20,452 nucleotides of DNA from Nitrospira sp. (GTDB taxonomy: Bacteria; Nitrospirota; Nitrospiria; Nitrospirales; Nitrospiraceae): the NCBI GenBank assembly GCA_029858925.1, contig JAOUEB010000001.1:1-20452 (forward strand), written 5' to 3'. The position numbers were made by a program, and so were the translations under genes. Below, piece after piece: positions 10,901 to 15,620 of this stretch; position 1 is the first letter of the stretch, and every line of letters begins with the position of its first letter. The notes under the pieces were generated by a model. That model did no database searches. It was not told the DNA's origin and worked only from the letters and a program-made list of their open reading frames with translations.

Positions 10901-11282
10901 CTTGAACCCATCTCCACCATCGACAGATGAACCTTTGCTGTTCACGATTGTGCTTAGTAGCCGTTCAGATTTTCCGACCGAGTGGGCACGCGCTGCTACA
11001 ACCCCCGGCGTGAAGATCCCGATCACCCGTAGTGTATTGCCATACTGGATGGATGCGGCTGGATTGGTGGTGCGGGAAGTCCACGTCGCTGATTTATCTA
11101 AGGTCTCGACAAGTCCGCTCAATTTCAAAACAGTTTGGACTCCGCCATCTGGAGTGACTGACCCTGCTCCTTGGCCGGAGACGGCGCTCAATGGGAATGG
11201 TGAGGGCGAGGGAAATCTCGGTCCAGTGGCTAACCTTACCGACAAGATTCTGTTGCTATACGTCGGTGTGAAGGCAACTTAG
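1956..11282 (+). CDS. Orphan Tc-toxin A subunit (TcA-like), 3108 residues, with extra terminal domains
   Basis: TcA proteins form a pentameric bell that binds a target cell and drives a central channel through its membrane to inject the TcB/TcC-made toxin. Order seen: basic Lys/Ala-rich tail (1-33); two tandem transthyretin/CNA-B-like domains (about 41-137 and 141-240); a helical shell with the VRP1-type block near 690-775 (CLCRPC at 700-705, then AYLVDLLNLL and RRPDI); the neuraminidase-like domain of TcA proteins (about 1500-1660, with YRVWEANRKVFLFPENW at 1591-1607); beta-rich receptor-binding part (about 1680-2200); pore-forming helices (about 2370-2800, NIEGIQRNLPL from 2395, LYEWMKTELSRLY from 2713); the TcB-docking domain (from GHYLRRIKSVSVSIP at 2837 to RYTAREGG at 2961-2968); and a 140-residue extension. 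Photorhabdus TcdA1 is about 2,500 residues, so this is large. The start ATG has GGAG 9 nt upstream. No signal peptide; no TcB or TcC gene nearby. The frame is intact throughout. Domain borders are approximate. Confidence 0.92.
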   Translation: MATSPKHPSKTKPAASKKPAIRGKTATAKSSKDISVDAGETYVVFGAVTNADATPAADLTVIAYDKDESREDRLGQATTDATGGYKIPYREADFRRSPKERGGADVIVRIYNEKNEMLFASKKKNDAPAKYELNVHLPIQQYVVRGTVTDANGRPLPNMAVRAFDRDLRVPQLLGTDETGPNGDYRIEYRADTFQLGDLPSRRAPWLIVEVRESAEGIILAKQEVQRADRDQLVTFTLFNVGGISEWQRISEAVAPLLKGQGATRIEVWTHVDSSTVNRDLASWELTPEDVDFIVQDADLDRMAVEVWVASSRMVREAERRMADEYSAQQGLVREGGWPFFYAIARQRQVKDLDAVLQEPAERLRQAVRAAVSAHQVPPLNEKQVELLLDVLKLLQGLQQLDPERSSDSDFAKLLGNLATPLPKVVALDALAVVQEKGLYDTVALLELAERYPDADAPIKAFVRGVRVHQLTSGHEGLSRVLNARLESASDSIAPLARLQTTEWIGMADEADISAGLALRTQAQVERQHPLTAVESKIHAGIFSLPGVSVNEVAALIKHQPAMIENILLGKTPVKETEPQMHKALRNTGRFMRTGISMELAADLMNAGIETPGKAIRYGRGYIYEQYRERLPEEDVREVVDSFFDVTEKTINGGKGVLLEVESNRHYPSWMMEEYKVPLPELVRENAPTLAALFGDLDECLCRPCDSMLGQPAYLVDLLNLLAKSRGQGGSALDVLRTRRPDIFKLELSCTNAEALVQHIDIVLEILEKAAAPEAISTDSAEVIAQIAYPKLRRAVYPWHLPFDRGYAEVSAYLAKLGVSREKLLGLRRGTVPAHLAAETLHVSIDQAGDPHADSQWELLTQQRLGARLWAAYGFNIDNDIRIVDPASGELLSNLTVEDVLTRASILIDRTGLSLEELEQSLKTNFVAAVDRGIELSNRDQCKTSAMRLPAEGPVLEGILDRLHRFTRLRAQLPRWSIKDLGHAIVVCEGLESAATTDQQRADLLVKLTSIKRLHDDHGLSLDVLLERPMSETRLREALGLSLLQFTFLKEITGYTLTSQAVDWHALEGVCNTAQRLSEIGLTADQAAHALLTRGRWRAVAGELPPSIKSDKQIEELLGLVQQRLRVVVAIRPDVGLEVQAADALNDIYDDATAGKLVASIRDASGPTGTAPSAALLAELVEALSGATDHRLGDWLPLMNAQQATALFSVTATNNFGSVGRFTNLLTAIASRRRERALMAVLVEQCGLAETEVASLLGERLLLDPAQEQPLCAYEAFLDRSFWADVSLTHPVPPSVTATAMPRLHAWMDRLYRLITLSAAVGVDNELMQIADRVAVGSNTGINWRDMLGVAPAASTTAWQNPQWQTLLDLLWLQQPDQLSRPALGELFNRSATPGAQISADTLRPLTARVDIAEPPTVNLIAQALSVSPNTISILDLHDPGKLRLAFQWLLLARHLGADSTQIARLINLADNEGAAGAAKALLEAKLSREALKASLQKIGNALRRQRRDALVAFHTAQVVGRNNSDKWRDAKALYEHFLIDHQMEPCFETTRIIEAITAVQLFAQRILFGIEPEITAEPELKQRWTWMRNYRVWEANRKVFLFPENWLFPELRDDKSSSFKQLESALGQGELTQDLANQAFGQFLDDVATVGQTQVLGMFENVIRAPSWPHKQIRRDLYVVGRTINPPYYYYWRKCFDFGGVEMEWSPWQRVELEIQGDHVLPVLLSGELYLVWPIFRRGEVANGAVPSWEIRMAWSRFNGKSWLRQDTSRELQRVDATPFRDERSGFSFRCEVDHTVGEATFTAYMAAQPIASTFTPPATGAPNILSNIKSLGKDQWWNILFNQLHDFPTASLQVSWRAWIKLKNADGEMAWIELLPGPNCRIQLRRIEDGWKSEMAKMWGASSIPSMHWTLDVVANGIRLPAPQAQETPEIQPPNEHQYWLCFAIDATTFDAKALGFEGLDKPHTFESRLKFVLGRSNEHRWETVSQPTQLKVVQGCRPWMNGYAEDEVLGLADSGVVLADSTIGRQVTVFPTSGRAPFVLLGSASYRSHGEVPALLHFSEGRARSYVDLDVDGRPRMTAFCLYADGFSGALVNREAWISGASLAEAEFQNGDFDASLLPVPGGAVQPDNRRQAQPGGMWFDRRFPYASYNWEIFLHAPLLIADQLSKQHKFEDAEGWLRFVFDPTSSDADTNARRFVKFRVFKELSLSRQVVDDLTALAQVAGGFASDADVDSVRRLIDCWRDTPFRPFVIARRRHIAFLWRTLFAYLDNLIAWADSLYRRDTRESINEATMLYVLAERILGRRPQVHQDQSNRPALTYDENITTWDEFANFWIDVGAQGASNLKTAWRLKDTINQPNPDGMLYFCMPFNDKILSYWNTVDARLSNIRTCRNIEGIQRNLPLMDAPIDPELLIRAAAAGLDLGEVIAGLYAPPPHYRYSILSSRAMELANECKSLGAAMLSAIEKRDAEYLAQLRSSNEISLLKLVRDVRMLQIDEADRNIEALRASRRTITARYAQYQRLLGKKEIKTVKENESAGEDAMLGTVDSGLASNRSNWGLIKEENEQYVGIEGANTWSVASSISKIIGSGFNIAATVVIPNPVAKAAGAHEVLNALGLASSTIGDAFSAVSQGWRAYADQQGMMAGHLRRRDEWAFQSNQTLKELQQIDKQILANQIRIDITKKELDNHLEQIEQAKAVDEVMRSKFSNVQLYEWMKTELSRLYFNAYRMAVDMARRAERAASRELGVKSLNMVRNDHWDSLRDGLLAGERLHQDLKRLEIAYLDQNRREYELTKHISLRRLNPEALVNLRVKDSEGHCRCEFDIPEWLLDLDTPGHYLRRIKSVSVSIPSVTGPYTSVNCKLTLLKSAVRHESSLKDNNRYLRLDSGDDDRFIDYFGATEAIVTSTGTADSGMFETQLRDERFLPFEGAGIISTWRLELPAEYPQFDYSTISDVILTIRYTAREGGDALRSSATASIAELLNPSPPSTDEPLLFTIVLSSRSDFPTEWARAATTPGVKIPITRSVLPYWMDAAGLVVREVHVADLSKVSTSPLNFKTVWTPPSGVTDPAPWPETALNGNGEGEGNLGPVANLTDKILLLYVGVKAT

Positions 11283-11529
11283 ACTGCACCGATCGTATCA
11301 CCGCCGTAGGATGAGACGGGGAAAAACTGTACCTAATAATGTAGGGATCGTTGAGGATGTGGTGAAATGATAAGGGAGGGTCAGATTTCTTTTGTATCTT
11401 TGACACTGAGTAACCCATCACACGCCACGATATCGAGATGACGCACGCGGAGCGGAGTATTCGGTGCAAGCTCTTGGGCAAGCGCAGAGGGAGATTCGGC
11501 GTGATATGGCCATCGCGTAGCCGGAGCGG
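11283..11529. other. Gene-free gap after the TcA gene with a repeat-like sequence
   Basis: No convincing gene lies here, and no clear intrinsic terminator follows the TcA stop. Around 11375-11400 the sequence GGGTCAGATTTCTTTTG and the following TTTGACACTGAG resemble, from memory, short sequences dispersed between genes in several environmental genomes. On the minus strand the end of an open frame here (VACDGLLSVKDTKEI, stop near 11381) looks protein-like but has no recognisable domain and overlaps the Uma2 gene further up. Confidence 0.3.
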
Positions 11530-11533
11530 CTAC
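11517..11533. repeat. Perfect 7-bp stem / 3-nt loop hairpin over the Uma2 stop codon
   Basis: GTAGCCG and CGGCTAC flank a GAG loop, and the right arm contains the stop codon of the minus-strand Uma2 gene. No T-run follows on the minus strand, so it is at best a partial terminator or an mRNA-stabilising 3' hairpin. Confidence 0.4.
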
Positions 11534-12123
11534 TTCGGCGGAGCAGGCTGCTGCGGGGAGCTTGATGTAAACAGTGTGGCGAGGGGAAGGTTCAGGTTTG
11601 GCAGCAACGGCGTGGTGAGGAGATCGTTGGCTTCCAGGCTCAGCACCGAGGCCTGGCCATAGCGGCCTTCGGTGAGGCGGTAGATTTTTACCTGATCGAG
11701 TGCCGGGTCGATGATCCAATATTCGGGGATACCGTAATGCTCGTACCGTTGGCGTTTGATCGTTTCGTCCAACTTCCGGTTGCCTTCGGACAGAATTTCG
11801 ACGACTAACGTGGGAGTTCCACGAATATTGGCTTCTGTCACGATGTCTGCTTGTGCCGTGGTTACAAACACCAAATCAGGCTGCACCACATCGAAGTCCG
11901 AGAGAACTACGTCATAGGGCGCGATAAAGACCTCGCCCAAGGGATGATCGCGAAGAAAATTTGTTAAGGCAGTTAAGAGCGCTCGAGCGATACGTTGATG
12001 CTTGGTAGTTGGTGAGGGGGACATCACGTGGTCTCCATCGATCAACTCATGGCGTTTCCCGTCGTCGGGGATCAGCCGATAGTCTTCGTAGGTCAATTTC
12101 AAATGACCGGTCTGGGTTGCCAT
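11530..12123 (-). CDS. Uma2-family (DUF820) PD-(D/E)XK nuclease-like protein
   Basis: A 197-residue protein with the marks of the Uma2 family: RHELIDGD near residue 25-32, VVQPDLVFV near 79-87, LVVEILSEGNRKLDE and then YEHYGIPEYWIIDP in the second half. The acidic residues of PDLVF and VVEIL fit a PD-(D/E)XK nuclease core, although the cellular role of Uma2 proteins is not established; they are abundant, multicopy accessory genes in cyanobacteria and other environmental bacteria. GAGGAG lies 3 nt before the ATG, close but usable. It diverges from the MazE/MazF pair, with 158 nt between them. The last ~15 residues are Ser/Pro/Gln-rich and probably unstructured. Confidence 0.85.
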   Translation of the reverse strand: MATQTGHLKLTYEDYRLIPDDGKRHELIDGDHVMSPSPTTKHQRIARALLTALTNFLRDHPLGEVFIAPYDVVLSDFDVVQPDLVFVTTAQADIVTEANIRGTPTLVVEILSEGNRKLDETIKRQRYEHYGIPEYWIIDPALDQVKIYRLTEGRYGQASVLSLEANDLLTTPLLPNLNLPLATLFTSSSPQQPAPPK

Positions 12124-12150
12124 ATGCTCCTCGCGCCCTGTTCAACTGAT

Positions 12151-12160
12151 TTGCATGCAA
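12151..12160. promoter_or_regulatory. Palindrome in the Uma2 upstream region
   Basis: TTGCATGCAA is an exact 10-bp palindrome 28 nt upstream of the Uma2 start, next to CCTTATCAAGG (12161-12171), a second imperfectly spaced palindrome. They could be operator half-sites; no regulator gene is evident. Confidence 0.2.
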
Positions 12161-12222
12161 CCTTATCAAGGGGAAGGACAAATCTCAAGGTTCGCAACGG
12201 AATGAGAGATCTCTTTCGCGCC

Positions 12223-12251
12223 TTGTCAGTGAATTGAATCCTGTATACTAT
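12223..12251 (+). promoter_or_regulatory. Probable sigma-70 promoter of the MazE/MazF pair
   Basis: TTGTCA (12223-12228) as -35 is 17 bp from TACTAT (12246-12251) as -10; an alternative -10, TATACT, overlaps at 12244-12249 with shorter spacing. Transcription would start near 12258, giving a short leader of about 24 nt. Confidence 0.5.
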
Positions 12252-12255
12252 ACAG
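12241..12255. promoter_or_regulatory. Palindromic operator over the toxin-antitoxin -10 box
   Basis: CTGTATA-C-TATACAG is a perfect 15-bp palindrome that covers the -10 element and ends 26 nt before the antitoxin ATG. This is where an antitoxin or toxin-antitoxin complex would be expected to bind for autorepression. The binding itself is inferred. Confidence 0.6.
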
Positions 12256-12281
12256 CATCGTAAATATCCTGGGAGGTGACG

Positions 12282-12509
12282 ATGTCTGTACGATTGAACA
12301 TTACGATGGATGACGATGTTTATGCGAGGCTGAAGAAAGAAGTGCCCCCCAAGAAGCTTAGCGCCTTTATCGCAGGGGCAGTTCGTGCCAAATTGCATCC
12401 TGATGCGAAGGCGCTGGATGCGGCCTACCAAGCCGCCAGCAAGGAACGCTGGAGGGCCGGCATCGATGAGGACTGGAAACATGTAGACGGTGAGGGATGG
12501 CCCAAGTGA
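12282..12509 (+). CDS. MazE/ribbon-helix-helix-like antitoxin
   Basis: A 75-residue protein beginning MSVRLNITMDDDVYARLKKE, followed by PPKKLSAFIAGAVRAKL and a C-terminal RWRAGIDEDWKHVDGEGW. The first ~40 residues fit a short DNA-binding ribbon-helix-helix fold (a beta strand, then two helices). The acidic, Trp-containing tail is the kind of flexible segment that wraps and blocks a MazF toxin. GGGAGG at 12271-12276 lies 5 nt before this ATG; the in-frame GTG six bases earlier overlaps that site and is unlikely as start. It overlaps the toxin gene by 13 nt. Autoregulation through the palindrome at 12241-12255 is expected. Confidence 0.8.
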   Translation: MSVRLNITMDDDVYARLKKEVPPKKLSAFIAGAVRAKLHPDAKALDAAYQAASKERWRAGIDEDWKHVDGEGWPK

Positions 12510-12844
12510 AGCGGACGCCACGGCGTGGGGATGTCTACTGGGTCGCGTTGGACCCGACGCTTGGTTCGGAGATTCAGAAAACCCGACCGGCGGTAATTAT
12601 CTCCAATAACTCCTGCAATGCCTTCGGCGCACGTGTCGTCGTTTTACCCCTTACCAGTAACGCAGATTCTCTCTACCCTGGCGAAGCGCTTGTCACAGTG
12701 AAAGGAAAACGGTCGCGTGCTTTGGGGGATCAGATTCGATCGCTGGACAAGTCTCGATTACGTTCCAGGATTGAGAGACTCAGTCAGGATGAAATGACGG
12801 CCGTCGATGAGGCGGTTCGCATCACCCTCGGTTTGTGGCCGTAG
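12497..12844 (+). CDS. MazF/PemK-type mRNA interferase toxin
   Basis: A 115-residue protein with the whole MazF fold. RRGDVYWVALDPTLGSEIQK leads into KTRPAVIIS (R30, the catalytic Arg position), followed by VVVLPLTSN (T53, the catalytic Thr position) and ALGDQIRSLDKSRL, the conserved segment before the last helix. MazF toxins cut single-stranded RNA at short specific sequences; the preference cannot be read from this sequence. All expected active-site residues are present, so it is probably active. It starts inside the end of the antitoxin gene, with only a weak GAGGG before the ATG, so translation likely depends on reading of the antitoxin. Confidence 0.92.
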   Translation: MAQVKRTPRRGDVYWVALDPTLGSEIQKTRPAVIISNNSCNAFGARVVVLPLTSNADSLYPGEALVTVKGKRSRALGDQIRSLDKSRLRSRIERLSQDEMTAVDEAVRITLGLWP

Positions 12845-12902
12845 TATCAAGTTGTCCACTCTCATGCCATAGGCCATACGCGATTAGCCATCAGCTCTTC
12901 AG

Positions 12903-13082
12903 CTACTCCTTCACCGTCACCATCATTGGCTCCAGCGGATTGTCACGCTCGTCTCTAGCGGCGGCGACGATCTTGTCGATGCGGCCGAGACCGCTGTTGT
13001 CTCCCACGAAGATAAAGAACTGCACTCTGTTGTCGTTGAACTCGCTGGACCTGTTGCTCTCACGCTGGCCATCATTTCCCCT
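12903..13082 (-). pseudogene. Protein-like open frame without a start codon, probable gene remnant
   Basis: On the minus strand, 59 codons are open between a TGA at 13083-13085 and a TAG at 12903-12905. Its second half reads VQFFIFVGDNSGLGRIDKIV, then AAARDERDNPLEPMMVTVKE, with a balanced residue mix and many C/G-ending codons, much like real coding DNA here. There is no ATG at the head; only an internal GTG (the V of VQFF) or a frameshift from a neighbouring frame (GTG at 13138, giving a Lys/Arg-rich start) would allow expression. I recognise no family. The 345-bp gap between the MazF and MoaC genes otherwise holds only the moaC promoter. It may be the 3' end of a decayed gene. Confidence 0.35.
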
Positions 13083-13115
13083 TCACGGCTCGGCGCCGGT
13101 GTCCCTCCTCGCTGC

Positions 13116-13145
13116 TTGACCTTCCTTTTAGGCGGCACCTATAAT
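13116..13145 (+). promoter_or_regulatory. Near-consensus sigma-70 promoter of the molybdenum-cofactor cluster
   Basis: TTGACC (13116-13121) and a perfect TATAAT (13140-13145) are 18 bp apart, 44 nt before the moaC ATG. Transcription would start near 13152, too close to the gene for a molybdenum-cofactor riboswitch, so constitutive expression is the simplest reading. Confidence 0.75.
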
Positions 13146-13189
13146 CCGGCTGTGATACCGGTTGCAACGCACTGATTCAGCTCCACAAA

Positions 13190-13684
13190 ATGGCAGAATT
13201 CACCCATTTCAACGAGTCGGGGCGGGCCCGGATGGTCGATATCTCGGCGAAGCATACGACCGAGCGTTGCGCGACTGCGCAAGCCAGAATCCTCCTTCAA
13301 CCCGAAACCCTTGAAAAAATTCAGCAGGGCAAAATCGCCAAGGGCGATGTCTTGTCAGTTGCCCAGGTGGCCGGGGTGATGGGCGCCAAGAAAACGCCGG
13401 ATCTGATCCCTATGTGCCATCCGATTCTCCTCACCAGCGTCGATATTGCCTTCAAAGAAGATCCTCAGCCTGACCGGGAAGGGCGGTGCTCGATCACCAT
13501 TTTGGCAACCGCCAAGACGACCGGTCCGACTGGGGTCGAAATGGAGGCGATGACGGCGGCTTCTGTTGCAGCGCTGACGATTTATGACATGTGCAAGGCC
13601 GTGGACCGAGGGATGAGTTTCAGCGATGTCTGTCTACTCTCAAAATCAGGCGGGAAGTCTGGAACCTATACGAGGGAAGGCTGA
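13190..13684 (+). CDS. moaC: Cyclic pyranopterin monophosphate synthase MoaC
   Basis: MoaC converts the MoaA product (3',8-cyclo-GTP) to cyclic pyranopterin monophosphate, the first stable intermediate of molybdenum-cofactor synthesis, as a hexamer in the cytoplasm. The 164-residue protein matches the family length and motifs: K51 in KGDVLSVAQVAGVMGAKKTP, LIPMCHPILLT (H77), TTGPTGVEMEAMTA and IYDMCKAVDRGM (D133, K136), and a C-terminal SGGKSGTY. The two catalytic lysines (51 and the one in DMCK) are both present. There is no clear Shine-Dalgarno before the ATG, but the strong promoter fits this start. moaD-moaE follows after 9 nt, so the two are surely co-transcribed. Confidence 0.97.
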   Translation: MAEFTHFNESGRARMVDISAKHTTERCATAQARILLQPETLEKIQQGKIAKGDVLSVAQVAGVMGAKKTPDLIPMCHPILLTSVDIAFKEDPQPDREGRCSITILATAKTTGPTGVEMEAMTAASVAALTIYDMCKAVDRGMSFSDVCLLSKSGGKSGTYTREG

Positions 13685-13693
13685 GGTCAAACC

Positions 13694-14401
13694 ATGGTGA
13701 CAGTTAAACTATTCGGCATGACAAAGTTTCTGGTTGGAAACAAAAGCGCGCTGTCTCTTCCAATGGCTCACAGTGGGAAAGTGAAAGATCTAATTGAGCT
13801 TATTTCTACAGGGTATCCACAGATCGGCGAATTAATTCAAAACAAGAAGGTGCTTGTATCGGTGAACCAGGACATCGCGCACGAAGAGACGGTTATTCAC
13901 GAACACGACGAAGTTGCCCTGTTGCCTCCATTTGCGGGAGGCAGCGAATCGAACAGCCCGACGGGTCCCCTGACGGACGACATGTTTGTGCGTATACAGC
14001 GGGAAGACTTTTCCATCGATGAGGAGATCAATCGTGTGCGCAGCCGCTCGAAACAAATCGGCGGCATCTCGATCTTCCTGGGAACGGCGCGTGATCGGTC
14101 GAGGGGACGCACTGTGGACAGCATCACCTTCGAACATTACGACGGCATGGCGCAGAAGAAGCTGCGAGAGATCCGCGAGCGGGGGTTGAAAGAGTTCAAC
14201 ATCATCGAGTTGCTGATCATCCATCGGTACGGAGACATCTCCATCGGCGAGAATATTGTGCTGATCATTGCCGGAGCCGAGCATCGCGCCGAATCCTTCC
14301 CCGCCTGCCGATGGGCGATCGATGAACTGAAGAAAATCACGCCGATTTGGAAACTTGAACACACGCCAGGCGGGGAAGTCTGGGTTGAGGAACACCCGTA
14401 G
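13694..14401 (+). CDS. moaD/moaE: Fused molybdopterin synthase, MoaD-MoaE
   Basis: Molybdopterin synthase inserts two sulfurs into cyclic pyranopterin monophosphate; MoaD carries the sulfur on its C-terminal Gly-Gly and MoaE is the catalytic subunit. Here both are in one 235-residue chain. Residues 1-83 are a ubiquitin-like MoaD ending LLPPFAGG (G82-G83); a short SESNSPTGPL linker follows; residues ~97-235 are MoaE, with FEHYDGM, IIHRYGDI, GAEHRAESF and ELKKITPIWK, whose K203 and K210 align with E. coli MoaE K119 and K126. MoaD needs a free Gly-Gly end, so cleavage after G83 is likely required, as shown for the fused MoaX of Mycobacterium tuberculosis. GAGGT precedes the ATG by 6 nt. No separate moaD or moaE is in the window. 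Confidence 0.93.
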   Translation: MVTVKLFGMTKFLVGNKSALSLPMAHSGKVKDLIELISTGYPQIGELIQNKKVLVSVNQDIAHEETVIHEHDEVALLPPFAGGSESNSPTGPLTDDMFVRIQREDFSIDEEINRVRSRSKQIGGISIFLGTARDRSRGRTVDSITFEHYDGMAQKKLREIRERGLKEFNIIELLIIHRYGDISIGENIVLIIAGAEHRAESFPACRWAIDELKKITPIWKLEHTPGGEVWVEEHP

Positions 14402-14459
14402 GGGACGTGAGGGGCGATGGGTCAGGCGTAAGTGGTGAAGGGTAAGGGGTCAGGAGAGA

Positions 14460-15512
14460 ATGGTTAATGGGGGCCACAACGCGGTCACGGATCTACATGG
14501 CCGCCCGTTGCGGAGTCTGAGACTGTCTGTCACGGATCGCTGCAATCTGCGCTGCAGGTACTGTATGCCGGAGACAGACTATGTGTGGCTGCCGCGCGAG
14601 GATATCCTCAGTTTTGAGGAAATGGCGACACTCGCCGGCTATTTCGCGGACGTGGGGGTGGATAAAGTCAGGCTAACCGGCGGCGAGCCGTTGTTGCGGC
14701 GAGACCTGTCGCGGCTGGTCAGACTGCTCTTGCGCGATCGACGGCTCACCGAGATTGCGCTGACTACGAACGGCGTGTTGTTGGCTGATCAGGCGCAGGA
14801 ACTCTACGATGCCGGACTCCATCGGGTGACGATCAGCCTGGATACCCTCAGACCTGAGCGATTCCGCCGGTTGACCGCGCGGGATGAGTTTGCCAGGGTG
14901 ATCGAAGGGATTGAGTCGATCGGAAAGGCAGGATTTACCGATCTCAAGTTCGATACCGTCGCGATACGGGGATTCAACGACGATGAATTGGTTGCGCTGA
15001 TTGAATTTGCCAGGCATTATCAGGCCGAGGTGCGCTTCATCGAATATATGGATGTGGGCGGGGCCAATGAATGGGCCATGGACAAGGTGCTCTCTCGCGC
15101 ATCGATTCTAGAACATCTGAGCCGGCAATATGGCGCAATCACGCCTGTGTCGGAACGAGGGTCAGCTACGGCACAGCGATTTCTCCTGCCGGACGGCACG
15201 AGCTTTGGCATCATTCCCTCGACGACGACACCGTTTTGCGCGCAATGCGACCGCAGCCGTGTCACGGCTGACGGGTTGTGGTACTTGTGTCTCTATGCGG
15301 CATCGGGGGCTGATTTACGCAAGCCGCTTCGCATGGGCGAGAGTCCTGAGCGTATGAGGGAAATGATCCGGTCCGGTTGGGCCGCTCGCCAGGATCGCGG
15401 AGCGGAAGAGCGGAAGGCGTTGGAGAAAACCGGGCTTCGAGCCGGTGGGCTGATCGATATTGAGCGGCTGCGGGAAGATCCGCATCTGGAAATGCACGCG
15501 CGGGGAGGATGA
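14460..15512 (+). CDS. moaA: GTP 3',8-cyclase MoaA
   Basis: A radical-SAM enzyme that starts molybdenum-cofactor synthesis by cyclising GTP. The 350-residue protein has the N-terminal [4Fe-4S] motif C28-x3-C32-x2-C35 (DRCNLRCRYC), the LTGGEPLLRRD SAM-binding stretch, and the C-terminal second cluster PFCAQCDRSR...C (C-x2-C-x13-C), which binds GTP. It ends in Gly-Gly (HARGG), the conserved tail needed for activity. AGGAG lies 3 nt before the ATG. It follows moaD-moaE by 58 nt with no terminator between. This gives a full route GTP to molybdopterin in three adjacent genes; the sulfur-loading MoeB and molybdenum-inserting enzymes must be elsewhere. Confidence 0.97.
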   Translation: MVNGGHNAVTDLHGRPLRSLRLSVTDRCNLRCRYCMPETDYVWLPREDILSFEEMATLAGYFADVGVDKVRLTGGEPLLRRDLSRLVRLLLRDRRLTEIALTTNGVLLADQAQELYDAGLHRVTISLDTLRPERFRRLTARDEFARVIEGIESIGKAGFTDLKFDTVAIRGFNDDELVALIEFARHYQAEVRFIEYMDVGGANEWAMDKVLSRASILEHLSRQYGAITPVSERGSATAQRFLLPDGTSFGIIPSTTTPFCAQCDRSRVTADGLWYLCLYAASGADLRKPLRMGESPERMREMIRSGWAARQDRGAEERKALEKTGLRAGGLIDIERLREDPHLEMHARGG

Positions 15513-15525
15513 CAGCAAGATCCGC

Positions 15526-15542
15526 CGGCCTTCGGAAGGCCG
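15526..15542. repeat. Perfect hairpin after moaA
   Basis: CGGCCTT and AAGGCCG flank a CGG loop 14 nt after the moaA stop. The stem is GC-rich but lacks a T-run, so it may be an RNA-stabilising or weak termination structure between moaA and the permease gene. Confidence 0.4.
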
Positions 15543-15620
15543 AGGCTAAGGTTGAGTTAACGCGCATCGATCTCTCGCGCTGCCGTCGGCTCCTCGTCCC
15601 GAGTTTCATCGAGCAATGAT

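Noticed and set aside
11381..11719. A 112-codon minus-strand frame overlapping the Uma2 gene
   Set aside because: Most of it is an alternative frame of Uma2 with Pro/Arg/Ser-rich content; only its tail looks protein-like and it has no own start or ribosome site.
12835..13119. A 94-codon plus-strand frame starting at the end of the MazF gene
   Set aside because: Ser/Leu/Pro-rich without domain or ribosome site; it is antisense to the more protein-like minus-strand frame.
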